Source: Gymnopilus junonius
Lineage: Eukaryota; Basidiomycota; Agaricomycetes; Agaricales; Galerinaceae
NCBI GenBank assembly: GCA_015501075.1
Contig: JADNYJ010000004.1
Span: forward strand, 310,001-374,000
Direction of reading: 5' to 3'
Length of the DNA: 64,000 nucleotides
Shown here: piece by piece, positions 1 to 10,227 of the stretch
How positions within the stretch are numbered: position 1 is the first letter of the stretch
Layout: the number at the start of each line of letters is the position of its first letter
Translations under genes and position numbers: made by a program
The notes under the pieces: model-generated
The model's input: only the letters and a program-made list of their open reading frames with translations
What the model was told of the DNA's origin: nothing
Databases searched by the model: none

Positions 1-596
1 TGTTTGGTGGAATTATTGTATTGTCCGCAATCCTTGCACAGTCCTTTATTATTGTAAATTTTCCCTGTAAATGCATGTCATAAGGATCTCAATCAAAGCA
101 GCAAAATCTTGCAACCTACAATTACACAATTCTTCCCTATCTCGACATGATTTCCAATTTGTGCCGCTTCGACGACACTATTGGCACCAATGTGAACGTG
201 GTCACCAATCTTCATGGGGTAATAATTGAAATTTCCTCGATACGTCTTATAAGGCGGCCTGTCGCTAAGGGTCACTGACAGGCTATGCTGAATGTATAAC
301 AGACGCTGCTTACCTCATTACGCAACCTTCTCCAACCAGACAGTATCGTCCTAGCGAGATGACTACAGCATGTCCAGGGCCTGTACGACGCAAGTCACCA
401 CGAATGATAGCCCCACTGGAAATGATCGTTTTTCCACCGAGGATAATGTTCTGTGGACCTGCAATGGTAGCCCGACGCGATACTTTATTGCCTGTGTCCT
501 AGTGGGGTAGCATCAGGGTGTCGCGCAACATGGTCATTCTAAAACGCGTACTGTTTCGATGAATTCCGCCTTTGAATAGTAGATAGGAGGTTCCAT
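1..596 (-). CDS. DCTN5: Dynactin subunit 5 (p25), 5' part, cut by window edge
   Basis: Left-handed beta-helix (hexapeptide-repeat) subunit of the dynactin pointed-end complex, which helps dynein bind cargo. Four exons read on the minus strand: 596-552, 498-314, 258-120 and 64 to the edge. Joined, they give an N-terminus starting [15 protein letters not shown], then repeats with [16 protein letters not shown] and [10 protein letters not shown], matching the whole front half of animal DCTN5 (for example NxVSRxxxxxGxQNIxLxGKTI and the IGDHV and GKNCVI turns). The start is the ATG at 596, which aligns with the family start. All three introns are GT-AG and under 65 nt. The C-terminus lies outside the window. 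It diverges from the gene at 754, sharing about 157 bp of promoter. Confidence 0.9.
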
Positions 597-753
597 GTCA
601 GAGGAGTTGAAGGCGTATTGCAGAGTCAGACTTGATTTGGAAATACCTTCCTTGCTTGGACCTTTTCAATCACCGACACCTTGCCGATGGCCGAACGCAA
701 ACGCAGCCTCCAACCGTCAACCGTGACGCGACGCGAAACAGGTCGACACCAAA
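597..753. promoter_or_regulatory. Shared divergent promoter, DCTN5 / TMEM70-like
   Basis: Only 157 bp separate the two divergent start codons, so the two genes must share a promoter region. No clear TATA box is visible. Confidence 0.5.
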
Positions 754-1592
754 ATGCTCTCTCCCCTTCAGCTCGCTAGTGCTAGGGCTGCCCTTTACGG
801 ATGCGCTCAAAGCCCTGGATTTTCAAAGGCATTAACGATCACATCTCCTCGTTTAACGTTCCGCAGCAACACTCAGTCCAAATCAACACGACATTTTTAC
901 ACTTCTACTTCCCGGCGCCAAGAAGAATCTCAAAAAAGCGGTCCAGATTCAAAATCCTGCCGCCATGTTAAAGAAGATCCCTACGTATACCAAGGTCCCT
1001 TGACAGCAGCTTTTCGACGTTTGAAGATATTTTCTCTTGGCTCTTTTGGTCTGGCTACGACATTGTCGCCTTTCATTCTAATGATCCAGTCAAACCTTCC
1101 TATGAACGCTCGTTTGGCTCTTGCATCAATTGCATTAGGCACCTCAGGCCTTAGCACGGGTTTGGTGGCTTGGTGCGCAAAGCCCTATGTCACCACTATG
1201 CACCGCTTCCGTCCGGACGAAATGGGCAGCGCGGAGGAAGTTGAATTAACTACGTACACTTTGACACTCCGACCAAGGATTACAAAGGTGCGGGTTTTCA
1301 TGCACGCGATACCTTTCGGAATGACTAACTATTTTAATTTGTGAAGGTCTATGATCCATCGTTCTTAATCGAGACCAGAAGGCCTTTAGCCAAGTGGGAA
1401 TTAGCAGATCGAATTGCCCTCACACAGAATAGAACTGACGCAGTGGGTACAAACGTACATCCTGCTCCAGGACAGGAAGAGACTGTTGCCGAAACAAGAG
1501 ATTCGAAAGGTGAAATCGTTGGAAGGTGGGTAGTCAAGTGGGAAGAAGGAGGTGTAGGCATTTGTCATGAAGTGGGCCACATAGTTCGGTGA
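754..1592 (+). CDS. TMEM70-like mitochondrial inner-membrane protein
   Basis: Two exons (754-1287 and 1347-1592) joined by a 59-nt GT-AG intron. The N-terminal 60 residues are rich in Ser, Arg and Thr with few acids, as in a mitochondrial presequence. From about residue 75 the pattern YVYQGPLTAAFRRLKIFSLG is followed by two hydrophobic segments (residues about 95-120 and 125-150) with a short loop. This is the layout of the TMEM70/TMEM186/TMEM223 group; TMEM70 assists assembly of ATP synthase and complex I in animals. The family assignment rests on pattern only. The C-terminal exon (VYDPSFLIETRRPLAKWELA) looks conserved. The last codon runs into TGAGTG, which could also be an intron donor, so a short extra exon is possible. 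Confidence 0.65.
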
Positions 1593-2773
1593 GTGAAATT
1601 CATTCTCAATATTTGGCTAGTCATGACAGGGCACCTAGATATTTTAATGTTCATGAAGAACTTCTGCAATAAGACCTCACTTCAGATGCTTACTTTGACT
1701 TTACAATATTGTCATCCTCGTTAATTATCATAAACCCCCGAAGTTTTTTATTGTCGTCCTTGGCGCTACCTTGATAATCTTCGAATGCAAATTCGTGAGT
1801 TTCCGGTTTCTTGGTATTACATGAAGCTCTCTTCTTGGTTCTCTTCATTTCCCATCTTCTTTATTCCCCGACTGCAATGTCGTGCGCAATTACTCTGGAT
1901 TCTCCGCACTCCATATGGGTAGTCGGAACCGCATTCGCTCAATAATCATGTTCTGAAAATGCAATTCTCTATTATTTTGAATTGATTATTTGAACTTCAC
2001 AGAACAGGCTTGTATTCAACTACGTTCGCAGTGTCCACTCGAATGCGCTACTTCTCTACATCAGTCCAGCAACACCAATCCATCTCACTATGCTTCCCAG
2101 GATGTCTAACAAAGCGTTCCCAGTTTACCGTGCACTGGAGGGGACATTGAATGTTTGCTGCGCTTTAGTTAATACCGCTCTAATACCGCGAAACATCGAA
2201 CAATACAGAAAGGAAGATTAGTGTTCGGTGTGAGTTATCGGGAACCTCAAGTCAAACTTTTCTAGAATAGCGCGTATGGCACACGTAGACCATGGCGCCA
2301 AGAGCAAACTCTAGAGTGGGGAACATACTTTAACTAGATAACTAGATAACGTGCGAGCTGGTGAGTACTTAACTGTTGCTGCGCAGAACTTGACTGAGTG
2401 ATTGCCCCTTTCATTTCAGTTGCTTCCACATATCTTTGGTTTTTGAACAAGATCTTGGACCCACATGTGAAGGAACTTGAAGTCGTCGTTGAGAATTTTT
2501 GCTGCCGAGGACATTTGTTCGATGCCCTTTTCTTCTAACTCCGTTTGTGCTGTCTGTCTCGGCGATATGGGATGCTCACCCTCCGGTGTACTGATCTGAA
2601 AGTTTGACTGTGATACCCTGGAGCTCCATTTCTGGATGCCATTATCAAGCAGCCCACAGGACCGTGAACATGTCATGGTTTGGTTTAAAAGCAAGCATAA
2701 TTTTACTTCATAGCCCAACAGATCCTCACTTACAAATTCCTGCCACATTCATCCTCTGCTTGCCTTCTGAACA
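1593..2773. other. Intergenic, no gene seen
   Basis: About 1.2 kb with no convincing coding signal. An open frame on the minus strand at 2748-2416 has no recognisable motifs and overlaps the probable promoter of the next gene. Confidence 0.5.
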
Positions 2774-4228
2774 ATGCCTGGTCTCGACTACTTTTCTAAC
2801 ACCGAAAATAGCGCCTCGACTACTGTAAACCAGCAGGGACAATCGCCCGTAGAGGCGCCGGAATCCGGTGTTTACTTCAACCCTCGCCTTGATCCCAAGA
2901 ATTACCTTGAAGGTCCATTATCTCACAACCCTGCTACCCGATTACGGCAAATGCTTGCGCGCCCTGGCATTGTGGTGAGTACTACACGAAATAATTGTGA
3001 CATTTGATTCATCTTCCCTAGGTGGCGCCAGGCATCTGCGACGGTATCAGCGCAAGGTGCGCACTGGAAGCAGGATTTGACTGCTTATACCAGAGGTTTG
3101 TCAATTATATTTTATCTGTACACTCTTTTCACAATACACTAGCGGAGCTGCAACTACTGCCTCGAGGCTTGGCCAACCAGACCTCGCTATTGCGACGATG
3201 AATGACTTTGTCGGGGTGATTATTGTTTTTATTTCCGATAACGTGCATTGCTAACATGGTGGCATAGGCAGCACAAATGGTCTGCAGTATAAGTCCGTCA
3301 GTTCCTGTTATCGCCGACGCTGACACTGGGTCAGTGAAGGTTATCTTCCTAATTGTAAAAAATACCAAGATATAATTATTGCAGGTTCGGCGGACCTATC
3401 AATGTTGCCCGCACCGTGAGGCAATATATCAGTGCAGGCGTTGCTGGCTTGCACATCGAGGATCAGGTCCAGACCAAACGCTGTGGCCATCTAATGGGCA
3501 AGCAGGTTGTCTCCCGTGAAGAATTTTTGACTAGAATCCGAGCTGCTGTCATCGCTCGTGACTCGATACCCGGAGGATCTGATTTTGTGAGTGTGTTCCA
3601 TACCGTTACAATTTGCGGGATCTGAACAACGACGCCGCAGGTTATCATCGGACGAACAGACTCAGCCCAAGTCCTAGGAATGGAAGAAGCCATCACCCGC
3701 CTGAAACTGGCAGCGGATGCAGGTGCTGATGTATGCTTCATCGAAGGCGTTAAGACAGAGGAACTCCTCCGATCCACTGTCGCAGCACTGGCTCCAAAAC
3801 CAGTGAGTGTGTCACAAATTTCTGAGTCACAAGGCTGATTTGCATCGCAGGTACTTGTAAACGTTATTTCTGGTGGCTTGACACCTTCTTTCACTTGCCA
3901 AGAGGCAGAAAAAATGGGAGCTAAAATTATCAGTAAGGAATATGGTCAAAATTCCTGGTTACACTATCCTCATTCTTCGTGTTAGTCTTCTCCTTGGTAT
4001 CTTGCGTGGCTATGGTACATGCCGTCCGCGCTGCTATGCAATCTTTGAAGAAAACTGGCACCGATTTTTCCTCGGCCAAAGGCATGGATCCTAAGGCGTT
4101 CTTCGAAGTTATGGGTAAAGTTTCATACCTTCTCACAGATGAATAAAAACTGACCAAATCAAAAAGGTCTAAACGAAGTCGTGGAGCTTGATGCAAAGGC
4201 GGGTGGTTCTGCCTTCCAAGAGGTCTGA
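2774..4228 (+). CDS. Isocitrate lyase/PEP mutase superfamily C-C lyase, copy 1
   Basis: Nine exons (2774-2974, 3022-3095, 3143-3215, 3268-3329, 3385-3586, 3641-3802, 3851-3932, 3986-4114, 4167-4228) give 348 residues in one frame. Superfamily hallmarks are in order: VAPGICDGISA, SGAATTASRLG, the metal-binding VIADADTGFGGP, HIEDQ, and the lyase loop KRCGHLMGK carrying the catalytic Cys. The Cys loop argues for a lyase (oxaloacetate hydrolase, 2,3-dimethylmalate lyase or methylisocitrate lyase type) rather than a phosphonate mutase. Oxaloacetate hydrolase of this family makes oxalate in many fungi, but the sequence alone does not fix the substrate. No signal or targeting peptide is obvious. It converges on the flavocytochrome at 4441-6843 and has a diverged paralogue at 7357-8836. 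Confidence 0.85.
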
Positions 4229-4440
4229 ATGGTGTGGGTTAGATACATCATTACCAATCATAATACGGCATCACCCTGAACCGCGTATACACCACTTACA
4301 AGCTACATTTCTCCTATCTATGCATTAGACAGTATGGCTGCAGTCAAACATTCAAATATATAGACGTTTTTCCCTGCTCATCACCATAGATATCCGAAGG
4401 TATATTCTCCATGTAAAGTAAGTAGAGAGCTTCTAAAAAG

Positions 4441-6843
4441 TTACATCTTTGATCTAAGCTCTCGCAATCTAGCATGTTGCATGCTTTCGTCTACAGAGAA
4501 AGAGATCAGATTAAGTGTAACTATTCTGCGAAACTCAGACGTACAGTTGCTGTCGTACAATCTGTCTCCGGGGATTGCAGCTACGTGGGCACTGATATTA
4601 GAAACATCGACCATATCGGGTGTGATGTCTTTGATAGTATTGGCCCCCAGCAAGCGCATGTTCATCTCGAATTCGTCCTAAAATGGAATGTTGGAACCAA
4701 AACAGAATCTGATTGAAAGGAAAGGCATACATGCAGAATGCTCAAAGCCCTGTCAACACCTTCGACGCCATATGACGAAAAGGCGTACAAAAAAGGTCGA
4801 CCGACGCCCACTATCAGAAGTCAAGACTGAATATCCTCGCAAATGAGATTAGACCAAAGACCGACCTGCAGTGGCCCCAAGAGCAATTGCCTTAATGACA
4901 TCTGTTGCTCGTCGTACACCACCATCAACAAAAAGTTGGAACTTCTCATTTGGGAAAGTAAGGCCGCGCTTCTCCTTTAATTTGGCAACAACCTCGACGA
5001 GCACCTCTATACCAGAACGAGCGAAGTCCAGCTGACGACCACCATGGTTTGAGAGGACAACACCTGCCAAGCCTAGATCATAAGCTTTCAAGGCATCCTG
5101 GGTTAAGAAACCTCTGTAAGATAAGATTACAGCAAAAGGTAGGTGATTCACTAACCTCCCACCGTTGTACACCCTTCAAAATCAGAGGCACTAGCCACAA
5201 AAATACAATAAGCGCACTTTCGGATGCTAAGCAATGATAAAATGGTACTTTTTGTGATGCTCTTAAACCAGTCTAGATCACTCCATTGTAGCCCGGGGTC
5301 GATAAATGACTGGAAAGCGTGAGGTTTCAACACTCGAACACAAAAGCGGATGCTTACACTGATAGCCCTTGCAGCCCCCTGAGACCTGTCAACCCCGTCT
5401 GAACCCGACTTGGCTACTTCAGACGGATCTTCCGCCGTGAATTTCATTCTCATATCCTGAGGCGTGATTAAACCTTCGCTGGTACAAAGAAACCTCCCAA
5501 ATTCACCTTTTCTCGACGGCCAAGTTGTGGTGCATCTACTGTAATAAACAAACCTTTGATTCCACGTTTTTCTGCATGTTGTACGATACGCTTCGTTATA
5601 TTTCTATCTTTGTTGACGTACCTAACATGAGTTCAGCGTAATGTAAGAATTGGGTTGTAATCTATACCTACAGCTGGAGAAACTGTACTTGTCCCGGCTG
5701 GGCGGCGTCGACTATTTGATCGAAAGAACAAGACGCCAACGTAGGAATCTTTGAATAAAACTTTCAAAAGGAGTTAAGATATAAATAAGATTGCATACTT
5801 GCCATTTGAATAACGCCATGCTTTGCTGCAGCTTTCGTCAAGTTGATCTCGCCATCTGGGTGCCCCAGCTTGCCAAGTGCTGTTGCAGTCTAGCAAACTG
5901 TAAGACTCGTAGTGATGACCATACTGTCAAGACTCACAATGTAAAGAGGCATACTGGAACGATGACCTAAAATAGTCGTTGACCAGTCGACTTTTGTAAC
6001 ATCGATCAGTATCCGGGGTCGGAACCATATTCTGTCCTATACTCAATTTTAAACTAGGTGCCCGTAACTAGAACGGACCTGTGATATGCAGCGTGGTTCT
6101 CGCGGGTGGTAATTTCATCGTCTGCAGCCGACGAATAGTATGCCCACGCTTTCTCGGTCATGACTTGTTTCGCGATAGCCTGCTGGAGTCAGAGAATACA
6201 AAAACCTATAATTTGAAAAACCTACTTCAAAGTCGTGAAGATTCAATATTTCATCGAGAACCGGTCGCCTTGACATGCGTTCTTGTCTCCCTTTTTCCTC
6301 ATCCGTTATGGTAATTTCCACCTTTTGAGCTGTATTTGGCTCGACGGGACCAAGACTGCAAAATTGTTTTATTACTTTATAGTAAAGGAAGTAAGTGAAA
6401 GGAAAATACTGTTTCTCTGGTGGAAGGTTAGTGGTGATGGCGTCTGGGGGGTGTATTGGGTCATACTCTTGCCTTTCTGGGAATCAGCAAGGCATGTGGA
6501 AACAACATTGTCAACACAACGTACGTAGCGTCCTTTCCAGCATATTTCAGTATGATTTTGCTACCACCTACATCAAGTTCCGGGGTTCAGTTCCCTGACT
6601 ACAAGGCATACGCAATTAAACCTACCAGGATGCTCTGTAAAGGCGGACTCAGCACATGAAAGATTTGTTGTCAAAGAATCCGTACCGTCAAGAAAGTCTG
6701 TAACGTCGTAAACATTTCCTTCAGTTGAGGGGAACGTCAGTACGTTGTAAAATCGGAAAAAGAAACAACTGCAACTCGCCATGTACAATAATCCAGCAGC
6801 TTTTTCGAGTGTTGTGAGTGGCGACTTCCTTTCCAGAAAGCAT
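4441..6843 (-). CDS. CYB2: Flavocytochrome b2 (L-lactate dehydrogenase, cytochrome), copy 1
   Basis: FMN- and heme-dependent 2-hydroxyacid dehydrogenase; the family oxidises L-lactate to pyruvate and passes electrons to cytochrome c. I read 18 exons from the ATG at 6843 to the TAA at 4443-4441. A cytochrome b5 domain ([20 protein letters not shown] heme ligand, second His in PIHPPD) is followed by the FMN barrel: [27 protein letters not shown], [56 protein letters not shown]. It aligns along its length with yeast Cyb2 but starts at the b5 domain ([17 protein letters not shown]), with no mitochondrial presequence. Two introns (about 5749-5802 and 6719-6779) need GC-AG donors, and a 9-nt micro-exon (6626-6634) encodes part of the HPGG motif. 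No disabling lesion found. Confidence 0.85.
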
Positions 6844-7356
6844 CTTCGAACAGACGGCAAGTATAACAAGGAATCAAAAAGGTGAAGGAGATAGAAAGAT
6901 TGTTGTTTTGTGAGAAATGCGGAGAAGTGTATTCCGCTCCGCTACCGGCTCAGGCAAGAACCAAAATAAGAACCATGAGTGGTGTTCCAAATTTACCCCA
7001 TCCCGCCGGGCCAGGAACCCGTTCAGGTGACATCATGTTTTGAATTGGTTTAAATGTATGTACATGCTATCTAAACGATAGTAAAAGCAACGCACCGTCA
7101 GGTATTTCGATTTCGATTCCTGCTTTAAAATTCGTTGTTCACAATAATGATCGTTGGTACAGAGTAGAGATTGGTAACAGTGGCAATAGATAGAAGACGT
7201 AGTTAAAGCATTATACGATACAACAGTACTAGCTTGTGAGTGACCAAATTTTGAGGCGGACAGGGGTATAGGCTTCCACACTTTCTTTTACGACCAAAGG
7301 GATTGAGAGGCAAGAAAATAAAATTACAATTACATCTATGGAAGGATGTCGCCGAC
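6844..7356. other. Intergenic, b2 copy 1 promoter and lyase copy 2 3' region
   Basis: About 500 bp upstream of the minus-strand flavocytochrome and downstream of lyase copy 2. No gene seen. Confidence 0.5.
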
Positions 7357-8836
7357 CTAGACCAGCTGGAAGGCCGATCCGCCTGCACAAGCATCAAAGT
7401 CCACAATTTCATCTAAACCTGTACGAGCTTATCGATACCATTGGAATTGTTGCCGGAAAGGGACTCACCCATGACTTCGAAAAATTGCTTCGGATCCATT
7501 CCACGAGACGAAGATAAGTCGGTGCCTGTCTTCTTCAGGGCACGCATAGCAGCTCGGCAAGCGTGAACCATTGCAACACTTGATACCAAAGAGAAAACTG
7601 ATCTACGAAGTTAGAAACATTTATATGTTCTCAAGTATTCTGAGAACTGACTGATAATTTTGGCACCCATCTCCTCTGCCTCCTTGCTGGTAAATGACGG
7701 GGTCAAACCACCAGAAATAACGTTAATAAGAACCTATCAAAGTTTAACCTAAAGACACTGCATGGTTTTACTTGGCGACTTACAGGTTTTGGAGCGAGCG
7801 CTGCAACGGTAGATTGCAGATGTTCACTCGTTTTCACGCCCTCGATAAAACATACATCAGCTCCGGCATCAGCAGCTAACTTCAGACGCGCCACGGCTTC
7901 TTCCATGCCCAACACTTGGGCAGAGTCAGTCCGAGCAATGATGACCTGAAAGGCATATATGTAATCGCACAGATATTAAAAGGCAGAACTTACAAAGTCT
8001 GACCCTCCTGGAATAGAATCACGAGCCAATACTGCCGCCCGAATGCGCGTAAGAAACTCTTCTCGGCACACAACCTGCTTGCCCATTAGGTGGCCGCATC
8101 TCTTTGTCTGAACTTGGTCCTCAATGTGAAGTGCAGCCACGCCAACACGTGCATACTGCTTAACAGTGCGAGCGACCATAGCAGGACCTCCAAATCTGCA
8201 GTTTCGGGTCAAATCGCGTAGCCAGAAACAGATCATCAGGGACAGACCCAGTGTCAGCGTCAGCGATGACAGGAGTTATAGGATCCAAGCTGCAGACCAT
8301 TTCCGCGGCCTATGTTGTGTGAACAACGTTTAGTGAGTAAAAACATTGAAGTTGCAAATAGCGCTTCACCTGGACAAAATCATTCAAGGTAGCAATTGCG
8401 AGATCAGGCTGGCCAAGACGAGAGGCCGTGGTGGCTGCTCCACTAAAAAGCAGAGATAAGTATGAGGCAGCATTACATTTAAGAAAGGGTGACGAAACCT
8501 CTGATAAAGGCAAGAGAAACCCGCCTCTAAGGCACATCGAGCACTAATGCCATCGCAAATCCCCGGCGCAACCTACAGGAAGACATTAAGATGGGAAAGC
8601 ACAAGAGATAATTTACTACACACAACAATTCCTGGTCGAGCGAGCATTTGACGTAATCTCGTAGCAGGATTTATTGACAGAGGACCTTCCAAAAAATTCT
8701 TTGGATCAAGACGAGGGTTATGGTACACGCTTTTTCGAGGTCCCGTTAAAATATTGTGAGGCTGATGGCCGACGAAGTCCTGGCATTTCTCAGCTTGAAG
8801 GTTACCCCTGGAAAAATAGTCGACTGCTGGAGACAT
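7357..8836 (-). CDS. Isocitrate lyase/PEP mutase superfamily C-C lyase, copy 2
   Basis: Paralogue of the gene at 2774-4228 on the opposite strand, with the same exon order. It starts at the ATG at 8836 (MSPAVDYFSRG) and ends GGSAFQLV at the TAG at 7359-7357. It keeps YHNPRLDPKNFLEGPLS, RQMLARPGIV, SGAATTASRLGQPDLA, the VIADADTG metal site and HIEDQVQTKRCGHLMGK with the catalytic Cys, so it should be an active lyase. The main differences are in the first 35 residues and in single residues elsewhere, for example LNDFVQ against MNDFVG. The last intron separates EVMG from LDEIVDFDACAGG. Substrate is undetermined, as for copy 1. It is divergent from flavocytochrome copy 2. Confidence 0.85.
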
Positions 8837-10227
8837 GATAGAAGTGCAAAGGGTATAGAAACGTTGAAGAAAAACTCTCTAGGAGATCGAGTGGAAAATC
8901 GGAGCGAGTTGAGAATTAAAAAGACCATGGCAGAGGGCTTTATATATCGTGTAAGCAGAGAGAAAGAAAGGAAATCAAAGTCGGTAGTTCAAGAAAGGAA
9001 ATGAAATACCTAAATTTTCAGGCATCCTCAGTGACCGGCTTTAACGGCAAAGATGGGATAAAGCAATGAGATACAGACATCCGATAAAATTTCTGGCTTG
9101 CTGCTTCTTTTCATCTTCCAAGATCTGCATCGTTCCCCGATCGTCAAAGACCGATGAACAACAGTGAGTGGAGTAGTCTGCACTTCTGGCCTGCCCTAGC
9201 TACGGACATTGCTTTACGTATATATGACATCGACATAATATAACCTGCACAATGTCGAATTGTTCAATGCAAAGGATATGCTCAAATGAACTTGTTTTTG
9301 TGGCGCTGTCATTTCATGTTGCGAAAGGGCGTCGTAGGCAATTCGGATCCCAATCGTAAACAAGAAGAGGCGCAGAAAACCTCGCAAAGTCCAACCAAGA
9401 AGAGAAAACATTACACCGAGTACGTCTGACGCCGCGCGCCAAGCAGATAGAAGGTAAGTATAGAGCATAAGCCAAGCTGAAGCCTCGTTTTGGCAAATTT
9501 GCCGAGTCCGGCTCTAGGTCTGCTTGCGTATATTTGTTGAATTTGTTGAATGCGGCTTGGCGGACTTGGCTCTCTCCCCTCAATATTCAGGCAATTCCGT
9601 TTCGAGTCCCTGACTGGAAGCCTTAGGCTCATAATTGCCGATTCTCTGTGAGCAAATTTGGAGCTGCAATATTTCGAAACATGTTTATGTCTTCCCAAAT
9701 CGCTCAAGACGAAATGAAAATATCCCTGATACTCTTATGATAGCCTCTGCAGTGGCTTTCAAGTAGTTGCGAAACGAGTTATATATCTATCTTCTCTTTA
9801 CGCCCGGCGTTAAGGTGGTGGATTTGACGACTAATGCCAACTACTGCCAAGATCTTTTCCCCGAGGTGCTTATATATCTTGCTTTTCCCGTTTCCTTCAC
9901 ATGGCCACTGCGATGCACCGAAGGTTCTCTTGAGACTTTCAAGCTTCTCCGAAAGCAATGTTTGGCGATGTTATCGGACCAGGGACTTGCAAACTTGCTG
10001 CACGGCTTTTGTGGGTGTAGGAAGCGGTTCTTCCCCTCTAACTCCGATTGAACTCATCCCCCAAATCATATCTGTACGGTCTACTGGAAGCTACGGAATG
10101 TGGAAGAGCGAAAGTCTCCATAATTCTCTCCAGCCGCTCTCAAAATCAGGAGTTCCTTCATCCCGCCTCAGTATATCAACCTGGATGTTTTACTGTGACT
10201 GCAATCTTTTCTCTGCCACAAAACAAA
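8837..10227. other. Divergent intergenic region, lyase copy 2 / b2 copy 2
   Basis: About 1.4 kb between divergent starts. A minus-strand frame at 9468-9214 could encode an 84-residue protein with one hydrophobic stretch, and another at 9707-9411 overlaps it in a different frame. Neither has a recognisable motif, and I do not call them genes. Confidence 0.4.

Noticed and set aside
2416..2748. 110-codon minus-strand frame
   Set aside because: No family motif, no splice partners, and it overlaps the promoter of lyase copy 1.
4849..5453. Flavocytochrome copy 1 as a pseudogene with stops between exons
   Set aside because: All apparent breaks are removed by in-phase introns (for example [22 protein letters not shown] and GATA/VGVGRP), giving a full-length protein.
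9214..9707. Possible small membrane protein between the divergent lyase and b2 genes
   Set aside because: Two overlapping frames with weak hydrophobicity only; no homologous counterpart near the other pair.
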